In this document: piece by piece, positions 54,807 through 64,000 of the stretch
Layout of the letters: every line of letters starts with the position of its first letter
Numbering within the stretch: position 1 is the stretch's first letter
Assembly (NCBI GenBank): GCA_030867875.1
Contig: JAOWCC010000916.1
Coordinates: 1,434,001 to 1,498,000 of the forward strand
Source of the DNA: Actinernus sp. WN-2022
Lineage: Eukaryota > Cnidaria > Anthozoa > Actiniaria > Actinernidae
DNA length: 64,000 nt
Reading direction: 5' to 3'
Made by a program: the position numbers and the translations under genes
The notes under the pieces: model-generated
The model's input: only the letters and a program-made list of their open reading frames with translations
What the model was told of the DNA's origin: nothing
The model's database searches: none

Positions 54807-54974
54807 TACATTATCTCTCACTAAAATTCAGGTACAGTTCTGACAATCATATTTGCTAACCAATTGCTCAAGATCATTAATTTATTATCATTACTTTCTA
54901 CATTTGAAAGCGACTTTTTTAATATTCTATCTTCATTTCTACGCACAAAAAAGTCCCCTCCCCTCTAGGCGCAG

Positions 54975-55051
54975 CGGATATTATTAATGTATTAGCTTGT
55001 TCTGACCGTATATCATACGGTCAGAACAAGCTAATAAATTAATAATATCCG
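54975..55051. repeat. 77-bp near-perfect hairpin
   Basis: 37-bp arms 'cggatattattaatgtatta...' with a 3-nt loop 'atc' and a single mismatch. Confidence 0.92.
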
Positions 55052-55822
55052 TTTGAAGGATGAAAATTAAACACGCACTAAGCGCGTTATAGAAACTTCT
55101 TTTGTGCGTAAATAGGGGAAGCAATTTTCATCAAGTATGTGTTCAGCTCGTGTTGACAAAAAGAATCCGAGCAGAAATAGCCTTTGAATCGAAAAACAAC
55201 AACATTTGTCTTGATAAGAAAGGAATCTTTGTCTAGCAGGGCAGTAAGAAAGGATGAAACAGTTTGAAACCCAATTACAACACACACTGAGCGCGTGGGG
55301 AACTTGCTCTGTGTGTAATATAGGAAACGAAATTCTTCACATAGGTTCACATAGAATCCGCAGTATTATCGAAGAAAATATTTGAGTTCAGTTGAAAGAA
55401 TTGAATGAACGACATCCGTTTGCAAACTTGCACAGTCAAGTCATTTCGAAGACTTTAGTGAGGTTAATTTCAAGTTGGAATCACGAAATAATGCAAAGAC
55501 TATTTCCAGTTCTTTTACACAAATTCTTTTGAGCCTTACATTCGAACTGTGGTAAAACCAATCCAACTTTTAAGCTTTACACGCACCTAATAGCTTGCTC
55601 GAAGTTCCGCCGTCGAAGCTGATTATAAAGACTAGCCACCTTTAACACTGCACATTATTGACAGGTGTCAATCTTTCATATATTGGCCAATAGCAGAATC
55701 GTTCCCAGCTTTGACGCAATCTATTTTGTTTTTCATTTGTTTCTCAGTTTAGCAAACTAATGGGAAATTGAGCTTTATAAGGTCTAAGACTTTGCTACAT
55801 TTTCACACGCAAACTCACGGTG
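55052..55822. other. upstream region of the GNAT-like ORF
   Basis: No gene supported on either strand. The last 100 bp before the ATG contain 'gagctttataagg', a possible core promoter for the plus-strand ORF. Confidence 0.35.
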
Positions 55823-56587
55823 ATGGCGAAGGAATTTGTCAATCGATCGGACTTTTGTCCCTTTCGAGTGGAGATCTACGACGGCGAGAAAGTACCAACA
55901 ACTCTGCAATCCTCTCTCGAATCACTTTTAAACGACACGGAAGCAAGGAGCGTTCACCTCTCACGAGAGGCTTACAAAGCTGAAATTCGCGAACTTTGCG
56001 GCCACAATAGCGGAGAAACTTTGACAGCTTTAGCTTACGAGAAAGAGAATGTACAGCCCGCTGGTATTGTAATCTTAGAAAAGCGCGGTTATGACTCTCA
56101 GCTTTTGGTACCCATCCCTGGACATGAAATTGCCGCAGAAATCAAGAACACTGCAAGAAAGTCATTGTGGGAGCTCAAGTATTGTGTCCGTAGAGCTGAT
56201 CTGAAAGGCAAAGCTGTGGGAGATATCTGCATGGGGTGTGCTATCGAAGGCGTGATTCAGTCTCAGACAAGTAGACGCAGCCTACCAAGAAATACCAACA
56301 TCTGGCTGAAGGTTGCTGGATCATTTAAGAATACAGCAGCAATTAGACTCTACCTAACATATAACTTTATTTTTGCAGGATTTTATCAAGATGAAAGAAG
56401 CGCCGGTCATGCTTCCTTAGTAATGGCTTTGCCGAACGTCAACGAAGCTGAGAAGGTGGAAAAGTCCTTTCGCAGCTTAAGAGCTAGGTTGCAAGCTCTT
56501 TATCTTTTGCCCAGTCTTTTAGAGGTTAGAAAGAAAACTATTCAAGATTTAAAACTGTTCTTACCTAAAATTCATTTTAATCAATGA
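55823..56587 (+). CDS. GNAT-like acetyltransferase, intronless
   Basis: Intact 254-codon frame from ATG 55823 (context CGGTGATGG; an in-frame GTG lies one codon upstream) to TGA 56585-56587. No signal peptide or membrane segment is seen. The middle and C-terminal half fit a GNAT N-acetyltransferase fold: a beta-strand 'PAGIVILEKR' (79-88), a motif-A-like 'RRADLKGKAVGDICMG' (123-138) where acetyl-CoA would bind, then 'NIWLKVAGSFKN' (159-170) and motif B 'AAIRLYLTYNFIFAGFY' (172-188), followed by 'HASLVMAL'. The usual RxxGxG is loosened to KGKAVG, so activity is uncertain. These enzymes transfer acetyl groups from acetyl-CoA to amines or proteins. The lack of introns and the clean frame suggest either a retrocopy or a naturally single-exon gene. 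I assign it on pattern only. Confidence 0.5.
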   Translation: MAKEFVNRSDFCPFRVEIYDGEKVPTTLQSSLESLLNDTEARSVHLSREAYKAEIRELCGHNSGETLTALAYEKENVQPAGIVILEKRGYDSQLLVPIPGHEIAAEIKNTARKSLWELKYCVRRADLKGKAVGDICMGCAIEGVIQSQTSRRSLPRNTNIWLKVAGSFKNTAAIRLYLTYNFIFAGFYQDERSAGHASLVMALPNVNEAEKVEKSFRSLRARLQALYLLPSLLEVRKKTIQDLKLFLPKIHFNQ

Positions 56588-57280
56588 ATAAGCTATTTGC
56601 CAATTTGGACTCAAAAAGAAGCTGAAATTATTTAAAATAACTTTTTTTTTCAAACTTCGTCCAGTTATTACCCACAGCAGAAATATGCGAAATGTCAGCA
56701 TGAGTAAACTGCGCCTTTAACTGCTAGTCTAACTGTTCATAGGCATAGCGAACAAATGAGTTTATGATGTAGTTATGTATACCAAACTTAACGCAGTACA
56801 ATCCTTAAAAATACAGTACTGTTGCAAAATATTGCGAAATCTGTTTTGTTATATCCCTGAACGAGCGTAAAAATAGATACTTAAAATATTTGGATCCAGA
56901 AATTATAAACTTAAAATATTAGATACTTAAAATATTTGCATCCAGAAATTAATTTTTTTTTTAATTCTTTATACTGTGATACGCGTTGCCAACTTTGCAG
57001 TGATAAATATGGAAGAAAATAAGGCGGTGGGGTCACCATTTTTTTGCAAAAAATACTTTTTTCGAGGAAGGACTGGGGCGAGTTTCGCAAAAGTCGTCTT
57101 AAATTAACTTATTTTTCACTGCCAACGTTAAATAACTGTTAAGATATGTAGGATTCGGTTATACACCCAAACACTGATATTTGTTCCCATGATTTAGGTT
57201 TCACCAACATGTGCATTGCAAAACAAGGGAATCACCTTAATTCCGCCTTTTGATGTTTTTCATTTGTGTGTATTTGCCAG
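56588..57280. other. non-coding; possible missing 5' exon
   Basis: No certain gene. A small frame from ATG 57009 (MEENKAVGSPFFCKKYFF...) runs to a stop at about 57106 and has only a weak donor (AAA|GTCGTC). It might be a first exon of the gene that follows but is unconvincing. Confidence 0.3.
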
Positions 57281-60200
57281 ACACCTGCATCAGCTGACCC
57301 CAGCAGGACTGCATCTGTCGAACCAGATCAACCATCGTTATCTGTCGACCACACCCCTGGCTCATCAGGAGATGGAACTTTACAGGTATGCATAACTATG
57401 ATAACTGAAACAAATGGGGGAACTAACGGAATGTCTTCGATGTTGTACGGTAAGCTATAGAATAACCTCAGGTAGGGACTCCCTATTTGAAGTGACAGGG
57501 GTGATCAGCCTAGACAGTCAAAATGATTTTGACCCCTAAAAGATACGACCTTATAACTTCTGTTAAAATATTTGTGTTTAATCACAAGCACAGTAAAAAT
57601 ACATCTAACTATATCAATTTCAGAAACTAAAAGGTACGGACTTGTGTTACGTACATAATTAGCTTAACAATATAATGGTTAATTTTAAAAGTGACAGCAC
57701 TGAAAAGTGCAATGCCTAAAAGTTAAAAAAAACACTAATATTTTAAAAATGGGAATACCCTAAGGTAGTGGCGAGTAACAAATACCTTAGACTTCCTTGG
57801 GTAATCCCCCTTTCCACTCTATGCCAAAGATCCTATGCATAATCCCCTTCACCACCCCTCCCCGTCCTAGTAGATAGCCCATTCGCCTTGATAGTCCCCC
57901 CAACAAAATTCCAGATTTTATAACTTGCAAAAAAATAAAGCGTTTACTGACAAGTACAAGAACACGTATATGTAAATGTTTTGTTGACAAGTACACGCTA
58001 CGTCTGCCATGGATTACGTTTTGTACTTTCTGCATGACTTTAATTTTTGTTTTCCAATGCAAATGGCAATCGCCACTACTGTAGTGTCTGTCTATTTCCT
58101 CATTTTTCCTTGCCATAAAAATAATGCCGGCCTTTTTTGATCTGACGAAGGGCTAGCGCTCGAAACGTCAGCTGCTACTCGCTCCCCACGCCGGTTATCA
58201 TACCATAATCGACTTTTAGTTGATCATACCAGTGTTTATCTTCTCCGCCGACGCAGAACAACACTAGTTTTAACGGGAACTAGTCACCCATCATAAATAA
58301 TACTCCCGCGCATAATACTCGCGCAGCTCTAATAACGACCCCTCTCCTACTAGGATGACCAAGGATCATTAAACGATTCTAATGACCAGGCAGGAACAGA
58401 CCAAACACACAGAGCACGGAAGCGTAGAAGACGACGTGGCGTCGCTGTCGCTGCCTCACCAAGGCCTGCAGTTGCTGGAGTGCGTCGCTTAATAAATGGC
58501 CTGAAATTTCGAACCTACTTGGAGCAACTTCGCTACTCAGCTACTATCATTGAAGCTCAGAAAGACATCTCTGCAGAAGATATGATTCAAAGAAGTCAAT
58601 TAATGCTTGAAAACATCAACAACTGCGAACAGAGTCACGCCCTATTGCAGAATTTGGAAATCGCCCGCCAACTGGAGTACATTAGCAGAGAAAGGGATGA
58701 ACATGTTTTGAACACGGCATCTTCGTTGGATAGACAAGGTGATAAGATCTCTTACCGATTCCCTTGAAATGAACCAATTTTCTATATCCGCGTTTTTTAG
58801 TTTTGAGCGCCACAAGGGAGGCTTATTTAAGCACGACCAACTTTTACAAGAAGTTAAGGGCATTTTAACAGATAGGCTGTATTGGATCTATATCCAAAAT
58901 AATGTGCCAAATAGCATCCACAAGGTATTGCAGAGTATCCGCCTTCCGTTTAAATGGAACGTGTCAGTTCTGATAACTGGTCCAGTCAGTTCCTAGAACT
59001 GAAGCGTTCCATTTATGAACTGGCCAGTCAGACCAGTCAGTTCGTGTAAATGGAAAGCACCCTAAGTAGATGATCTGGTAGTTATTAAGACTACGAGCTA
59101 ACGCCTTTTTTTTTACCAAGGTCAACTTCCATTCAGCCTTGCTTACGCGCGTGAAGTGTTAAAGGCGGCTTGGGCGATTTACAGATATCCTGTATTACGG
59201 CAAGTCAAGCTTACTTGGACAAATGCTGTGAGGGCTTTACCAGAGATAGCTGAATTTCTAGACGAAGAGGTAAGGCTTTTGTTGACACTGTCTGTTGCAA
59301 ATGTGTATCGACAAAAACAAACATATAATATATATCCTCCTTTAAAAATAGCCAATAAACCTATAAAAAACTGTCACAGTATCAAATATTTAGGTTTTTA
59401 CATTGACGCCCACCTTACTTGGTCAGAACATATTGAATATTTAAATGATAAACTTAGTAAAAATATTAATGTTCTCATTAAGTGTAAAAAATATTTACCC
59501 TTCAATAGCCTTCTAAATTTATATTATTCTCTAATTTACCCATTTATAAGCTATGGCTGTATAATTTGGGGAAATAACTATGACAGTCCGTTATCTATCC
59601 TAGCTAAACTTCAAAATAAGGTTATTCGTGTTATATGTGATGTTCCTATAAGAGAGCATATCACTCCATACTATATTAAACTTAATGTACTTAAAATTCC
59701 TGATATAGTTAAAATGAATACATGTCTTTTCATTTATGAATGTATGACCGAAAGCAAAAGCTGTTCAATTAATATGAAATATGTCTCAGAACAACATTCT
59801 TACCAAACAAGAAGCTCTACAAATCAAATTTTTTACATTGAACGATATCGGTTAAATTTGAGAAAATTTTCCCCCACAGTAATAGGTCTTTATTATTGGA
59901 ATAACTTACCTCTTCGAATTAAAAGCATTCATTCCAGAAAACAACTAAAAAAAGCTATTTTTTCTCACTACCTTTCCCAATATTGATATTTATTATGCAT
60001 TATTTTGGCAGAAATGTTCCTTTTAATTTGTTCTAGTAATAATTATCACAGATTTAAGGGTATCGTATTTAGGTAACTATTTGATGCCCTTACACCAATG
60101 ATTAATGTTGAGTGTGAGGTATCGTTTTTCCTAGTGTAGTATGTGTGTATTTTATTGTCTGTTATTTAATGTTATATTGTATAAATTTGTAAATCATGGT

Positions 60201-60659
60201 GTAAAATAAACTCAAATCAAACAAATGTGTATCAACATGTTTCTGCAATTACGCAAACGTAGTGTTTCAGAAAACGCTTTACAGTTACGAAATAGAAAAC
60301 ACTTTCGTTGTTTACATAGCGTTATGTAAACACAGACAGTTCTCAACTTCTTTTATAACAATGGAAGTTTTTTGTTTTAAAGAAAATCTAAACGCAAACA
60401 AATCTCTGGCCGTGACCACCCTCAGTGAATATAACCATTATTATTATTATTATTATATATTTCTATTTCTGTTTGGTTGTTGTATTTCGCTTCTTTGACG
60501 TCAACCGAGTCCGAGTTTAAATATCCTTATGCAAACATCCGAGTGTGCGTAATACAGGCTCTTCTTAATATTTATGCTAATTTACGCGAAAGCGAGGACG
60601 AAGAGAGGATAAATCGGATCCAAATTATAATAATCCATGACCAATTACAAAGTGAGTAA
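57281..60659 (+). CDS. split gene, four compatible exons, family not recognised
   Basis: Exon phases fit exactly. 57281-57385 (acceptor TTTGCCAG, donor CAG|GTATGC) is 35 codons, Pro/Ser/Asp-rich. 58354-58738 (acceptor CCTACTAG, donor CAAG|GTGATA) starts acidic, has a basic patch 'HRARKRRRRRGVAVAASPRP', then helical 'EDMIQRSQLMLENINN'. 59121-59269 (acceptor ACCAAG, donor GAG|GTAAGG) encodes 'REVLKAAWAIYRYPVLRQVK'. 60510-60651 encodes 'YPYANIRVCVIQALLNIYAN' and has a donor GTGAGT at 60652; without splicing it stops at 60657-60659. No domain is recognised. The basic patch suggests nuclear or nucleic-acid location. The intron between the third and fourth exons contains a LINE with its target duplication. 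The first exon is missing, so the start is unknown. The downstream SNase-like frame could be its last exon: an acceptor at 61013 gives the right phase, though it is weak. Confidence 0.6.
57386..58353. other. intron between exons at 57385 and 58354
   Basis: 968-bp intron of the plus-strand gene. The minus-strand frame at 57787-58116 has no support as a gene. No repeat recognised. Confidence 0.5.
59309..60221 (+). mobile_element. LINE insertion with 12-bp target duplication
   Basis: CAAATGTGTATC occurs at 59297-59308 and again at 60222-60233, directly bracketing a 913-bp LINE 3' fragment that ends with 'aataaactcaaatcaaa'. It sits 40 bp after a splice donor in an intron of the 57281-60659 gene, sense orientation. 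Confidence 0.88.
59313..59986 (+). pseudogene. LINE reverse transcriptase, C-terminal fragment
   Basis: It reads 'HSIKYLGFYIDAHLTWSEHI', 'NSLLNLYYSLIYPFISYGCI', 'LAKLQNKVIRVICDVP' and near the end 'SPTVIGLYYWNNLPLRIKSI', stopping at 59984-59986: the post-RT region of a non-LTR element. The polymerase core is absent because the copy is 5'-truncated. The frame is free of stops, so the insertion is recent. The host exon 59121-59269, the start of the intron and this frame happen to be in one open reading frame, so intron retention would add LINE residues to the host protein. Confidence 0.82.
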
Positions 60660-60997
60660 AAAACGCTTTAATGACATAAAAGCAAACCACAACTTCGCGT
60701 TCAATGTTCACTTTTAACGTCTTGCAAGCAGCTTGCACGAAAGTATTTAAAGCCCACGCATAACTTCTTTTCTCCACTACTACTATCAGATTTTCTCACG
60801 AGTTCTTCTGTAAAAATAAAAGTGAAATATGGATGAAAGATCGAAGTCTCGAGATATCTCTTTGACCGAGGAAGCCGCCAGCCTGGAATTTGATCCGTGC
60901 TTAGCCTCACTTCGCCCGAATTAGCATAAATATTAAGATGAGCCTATTAAGTCTTTATAACAATATTAATGTGCAATGTATCTGACTATACCCAAAG
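60660..60997. other. intergenic or intron, with a 31-codon ORF
   Basis: A plus-strand frame 60829-60924 starts ATG (MDERSKSRDISLTEEAASLE...) and stops at TAG. It has good composition but no strong donor. It may be an upstream ORF or first exon of the SNase-like gene. 'ataacttcttttctcc' type pyrimidine stretches precede it. Confidence 0.3.
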
Positions 60998-61744
60998 GTG
61001 AAACTCAACAAAGCACTACCGGATACTATTCGCATGGCACAGGATGAACAATACCAATTTTCCTTGAGGTTATCAATTCAGTTCCCAGAAGCATGTTTAG
61101 GAGACGGTGATGGTTTACCTGGGACTAGGGTTAACAGGAACCATGGATTTTACCAAGACGACAATGCAATTGACGAAATCCATACCGTGCAGTTACTTTG
61201 GAAACCATACGTGAAATACTTTGGCGAGTATGACAGTCAGGTACTTGCAGGTAGATCGCTTCTAAGAAGTAGACTTGTCGGCTTTGATACGCAAGAGGCT
61301 CCTAGACCACCTGGTAGGAGAGATGCGAAAGTCCCTCAGCCTTTTTGGAGAGAAGGAAAAGAAACCCTGGAAAGAGAACTGGAAAGGCTCAGAGGTGACA
61401 TACCAATTCCATCTGCTAACATCTTGGTCGACTGCTATGGAGTAGATGTGTTTGGACGACTCCTAGTAGACATCCGGGGAATAAACAGAAGTAACAATGA
61501 AGCTAATCCAACAACGGAAAGATTTGACTTAGCTAAGAGAGTTCTCTTAAGTGGATACGCATATCCAACAACCCAGTACTTTACGAATGATACACTATTG
61601 AATGCTTTTCAGGAATCGGTGAGAGAGAAACGTGGCTGTTTTAAGAGCGATAGACCAACTGCGCATCCAATTATATGCAGGAGAGACCGACATCAGTTGG
61701 AGATTTCCACTTCAAGGGCCCGTCGTCATATGTACTCTGAGTAA
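60998..61744 (+). CDS. SNase-like (thermonuclease) nuclease, probable last exon
   Basis: Open frame to TAA 61742-61744; the true exon probably starts at 60998 (after CCCAAAG, phase 0) or 61014 (after AACAAAG, phase 1). Residues 83-190 fit a staphylococcal-nuclease OB fold: 'SRLVGFDTQE' (91-100) corresponds to the R-x4-D-x2-E catalytic element, and 'DVFGRLLVDI' (150-159) to the D-x-y-G-R strand. R92, D97, E100 and R154 would match R35, D40, E43 and R87 of the staphylococcal enzyme, so the active site looks complete. A long insertion 'KETLERELERLRGD' sits between the two elements, and a basic tail follows. SNase domains cleave DNA or RNA with calcium. The N-terminal 75 residues are not recognised. 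The partner upstream is the 57281-60659 gene, possibly the same transcript. There are no internal stops. Confidence 0.6.
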   Translation: MKLNKALPDTIRMAQDEQYQFSLRLSIQFPEACLGDGDGLPGTRVNRNHGFYQDDNAIDEIHTVQLLWKPYVKYFGEYDSQVLAGRSLLRSRLVGFDTQEAPRPPGRRDAKVPQPFWREGKETLERELERLRGDIPIPSANILVDCYGVDVFGRLLVDIRGINRSNNEANPTTERFDLAKRVLLSGYAYPTTQYFTNDTLLNAFQESVREKRGCFKSDRPTAHPIICRRDRHQLEISTSRARRHMYSE

Positions 61745-62409
61745 CTGGTAATGGGTAGTTGATATTTTTGGTGTTCACTGGACGCTAAGAGTTCCAACAG
61801 GTGTGATGTGAACTGAGTAGCGTCACATCTGGAAGAGAGCTGGGAGTCCTCGGTGCATCAAATAACAAAACCCATATCTGGAAAGAGGAGTAGAAGCTAG
61901 ATCAATCAGAAACAGCCAGACCAAACAAAAAGGATAAGAATAATAACAAAAATGGCAACAATACAATAATAACAACAATAATAATAATTTAGTAAGAGTT
62001 AAGGTATTGTTAGCTAATAATAGGATTAATTAAAGTATGAATTCTAATATACACTCATTTCAATAATTTAAAAGTTAGTCACCCGAAAAGCTAGGTAAAA
62101 GCATCACGGGAAGTATTACAACTACGTACGTTTGAGAACTGTTTTATTTAAATCAGTTTTTAGACAAGCATGGATTGCAGACTAACTGATTCTGATGCTA
62201 TGTCTGTCTGTCCAATGATAAAATGGTACTTTTAGAATAATTATAAGCCTCAAAGAGATTTGTAGTTGAATTTGTATTTGAGTAAATTTGAATTTGTTTT
62301 GACCATTTCACTCAATTTATTAGTACTAATTAGAGGCGCTAAGGCCTGATTGTTATCATGTACAATTACTATCTAGAACTACTTATCAGTTGTATGGTTT
62401 TTGCAAGCT
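61745..62409. other. non-coding spacer
   Basis: 3' flank of the nuclease gene. It has AAT/AAC-rich microsatellite sequence at 61955-61990. No gene seen. Confidence 0.45.
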
Positions 62410-62520
62410 AAAGCTTTGAGTTCATTTTAAAAACAGCGCAGCTGCTAGACAGCGGTCAGCCGTTCATGGCGGGCGGTTCAAAAATTGTTCCTAACGAACT
62501 CTGATGAAATTTGAAAAAAT

Positions 62521-63366
62521 ATGCCACCCAAGAGAAAATCTAAGGCTTCATCAAGCGAAGAATGTCCAGAAGATCAATCGTTGGACGTAGTGACCGTGAA
62601 ACAGCTCATAAAAGACCAAACAGGCTTGTGCAGAGAGCACATAGACTTGGCGCTCAAAAACCAAGCCGAAGACCTGAAAAAGCACTTCGACTCTGCCATA
62701 GATAACCTTAATGGAGAGGTCGCAGCCTTAAACACGATGGTCAACGCGCTTAAGACGAGCCTGGAGTACAGTCAGAATGAGATTACTGGGCTTAAAGAAG
62801 AAATACAAATCCAGAAGGGCGGACTACGACAAAAAGCCGAGACGATTTCAACCATGGAAACCAACATGGCGAACCTGAAGAGAAAGGCAACCTATCTTGA
62901 AAATCAAAGCCGGCGTAACAATATACGAGTGAATGGGATAGCAGAGAATGGCTACGAAACTTGGGTCCAGACTGAAGAAAAGGTCAAGAATGCTCTAATG
63001 GATAAACTCCAGCTCGAATTCGAGCCAGAAATCGAACGAGCACACCGAGTCGGCAGTAAGAAGAAGCAGGACGGAACCCCTATTAACAGGCCACGGACAA
63101 TCGTATGTCGATTGCTTGACTGGAAAATGAAAGAATGTATCCTGAGGTTAGCAAGGAGGATTAAGCCAGACGGGATTTATGTGAGCGAGGATTTGGCGGA
63201 GGAGACCATGGAAAAACGAAGAGCATAATTGACGGAGCTAAAGCAAGCTAAAGAAGCGGGCAAGATTGCTTATTTTGTCCTTGATAGGCTAGTCATCAAA
63301 GAGAAGCGGCCCCCAACTATAGTCGATGTCGCTGAGGATTCGTATGCTGCTGTTAGAGATGACTAG
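62521..63366 (+). pseudogene. LINE ORF1 protein with one in-frame stop
   Basis: ATG 62521. A basic start 'PPKRKSKASSSEE' is followed by a long coiled coil (about residues 60-130, 'NGEVAALNTMVNALKTSLEY') and an L1-type RRM-like part ('NQSRRNNIRVNGIAE', 'IERAHRVGSKKK', 'RPRTIVCRLLDWKMKECILR'). A TAA at 63226-63228 interrupts the frame. It continues with 'LTELKQAKEAGKIAYFVLDR' to a TAG at 63364-63366, which is probably the natural end. The protein would bind LINE RNA as a trimer, by analogy with L1 ORF1p. The single stop is the only lesion seen. Confidence 0.75.
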
Positions 63367-64000
63367 TTCAACTACTAACTCTGTTTACAATCATGTAGGT
63401 AAAACTTGTTCTCATTGTTTATATAGTCTTAGTACTACTGCTATGAATAGTAATGACAGCCTGTGCTCGAAATGCCTTCAAGAAATTTTTCCCTTTAACC
63501 AGCTAGACGATACACAATTTAACTTTGCACTGTACGAGCTAGCTAATGGTCTAGTACACTTTAATGTAGATCGCTTAGAGTGCTTGTTTTTCAATCCACT
63601 TGAAGATAATTGTAAGAATGTAAATGCTGTCTCCAGTGATCTGGATCCTGACTTAAATTTTCTTGATGCCAATACTGATTGTAAATATTTTACTGAACAA
63701 CAATTCAACCAGTTGATATCCTCTAAAGGCATTTCGAGTACAAATAGTCTATCGCTCTTCCACATCAACGCTCGTAGTCTCTCTAGAAATTTTGACAAAT
63801 TTTGCCAATTAATAGGATGCATTGAGCATAATTTTTCTGCTATCGGTGTCTCTGAAACCTGGCTGAATGACTCTAATTCAGACTCTGTTATTATTCCTGG
63901 CTATAACTTTATCTCGAACAATCGTGTTGCAAAGAGTGGTGGAGGAGTGGGGCTGTATTTACGTAATGATCTCGACTTCAAGATACGATCAGATTGTTTT
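63359..64000 (+). CDS. LINE ORF2, N-terminal zinc motif and endonuclease start
   Basis: ATG 63359 overlaps the ORF1 stop in the string ATGACTAG, suggesting termination-reinitiation. The frame is open for 214 codons to the window edge. A CxxC...CxxC motif near the start ('GKTCSHCLYSL', 'LCSKCLQEIFPF') may bind zinc. An APE-endonuclease N-terminus then begins at 'LSLFHINARSLSRNFDKF', with 'AIGVSETWLNDSN' holding the catalytic glutamate and 'RVAKSGGGVGLYLRNDLDF'. The remaining endonuclease motifs and the RT lie outside. There are no lesions in the visible part, so this could be a relatively young copy. Confidence 0.75.
   Translation, partial: MTSSTTNSVYNHVGKTCSHCLYSLSTTAMNSNDSLCSKCLQEIFPFNQLDDTQFNFALYELANGLVHFNVDRLECLFFNPLEDNCKNVNAVSSDLDPDLNFLDANTDCKYFTEQQFNQLISSKGISSTNSLSLFHINARSLSRNFDKFCQLIGCIEHNFSAIGVSETWLNDSNSDSVIIPGYNFISNNRVAKSGGGVGLYLRNDLDFKIRSDCF

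Larger units (their letters stand above)
53140..54974. other. non-coding with inverted and direct repeats
   Basis: No gene seen. Contains (ATA)n at 53662-53687, the inverted arms at 53831-53946 and 54723-54806, and two copies of a 23-bp direct repeat. Confidence 0.45.
62410..64000 (+). mobile_element. LINE, 5' part with ORF1 and start of ORF2
   Basis: A short GC-richer 5' UTR (about 62410-62520) precedes ORF1 at 62521, and ORF2 runs off the right edge. ORF2 is open throughout the visible part. Unlike the other LINE copies in the window, the 5' end is present. The exact 5' boundary is not determined. Confidence 0.75.

Noticed and set aside
57787..58116. Minus-strand ORF of 109 codons
   Set aside because: It lies in an intron of the plus-strand gene, starts without context and shows no recognisable pattern.

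Overview
This looks like nuclear DNA from an invertebrate animal, most probably an anthozoan cnidarian such as a stony coral or sea anemone. The sequence is AT-rich. Genes are split into short exons with GT-AG introns. Most of the window consists of transposon remains: DNA transposons, 5'-truncated LINEs, a tRNA-derived SINE, fold-back MITEs and a satellite array. The species guess rests on this repeat repertoire and on family resemblance from memory, not on a search. There are no bacterial-style operons.

Layout: 1-165 is the start of a RecQ/DEAD-type helicase running off the left edge (minus). 361-7252 holds a minus-strand gene assembled from three phase-compatible exons (4044-7250), plus a roughly 99% identical orphan copy of its first exon (527-1068). 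8256-13379 is a complete but decayed DNA transposon with 74-bp terminal inverted repeats. It carries two convergent genes, a SAP-SWIM-YqaJ nuclease and a THAP/DDE transposase (ISL2EU/IS4EU organisation), and a nested LINE tail. 13.8-14.9 kb has remnants of an OB-fold protein and of a second DDE-type transposase. 15.8-19.6 kb is a 1,908-bp tandem duplication carrying a large hairpin and unrecognised minus-strand ORFs. 20-23 kb is mostly MITEs. 23.5-26.9 kb has two unrecognised minus-strand split genes, the second with a LINE in its intron.

28.3-32.1 kb is a decayed LINE with endonuclease and reverse transcriptase. 32.3-33.6 kb is an inverted-repeat element with tRNA-like arms. 34.2-37.7 kb is a satellite of seven near-identical 504-bp units ending in a 114-bp palindrome. 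37.8-45.6 kb is gene-poor, with a Harbinger-type MITE, minisatellites and a LINE tail. 45.7-49.8 kb is a broken DUF7869/DDE-like gene with a SINE and a tandem duplication in its intron. 50-55.1 kb is non-coding repeats and palindromes. 55.8-56.6 kb is an intact intronless ORF with a GNAT-acetyltransferase-like pattern. 57.3-61.7 kb has a plus-strand split gene with very clean exon phases, interrupted in an intron by a LINE with a 12-bp target duplication, followed by an SNase-like nuclease ORF whose four key catalytic positions are present. 62.4-64 kb is the 5' part of a LINE (ORF1 and the start of ORF2).

Most coding signal therefore belongs to mobile elements. The best host-gene candidates are the 4044-7250, 23505-24459, 24639-26897, 55823-56587 and 57281-61744 loci. 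No cooperative gene system is evident apart from the nuclease plus transposase pair of the 8.3-13.4 kb transposon.
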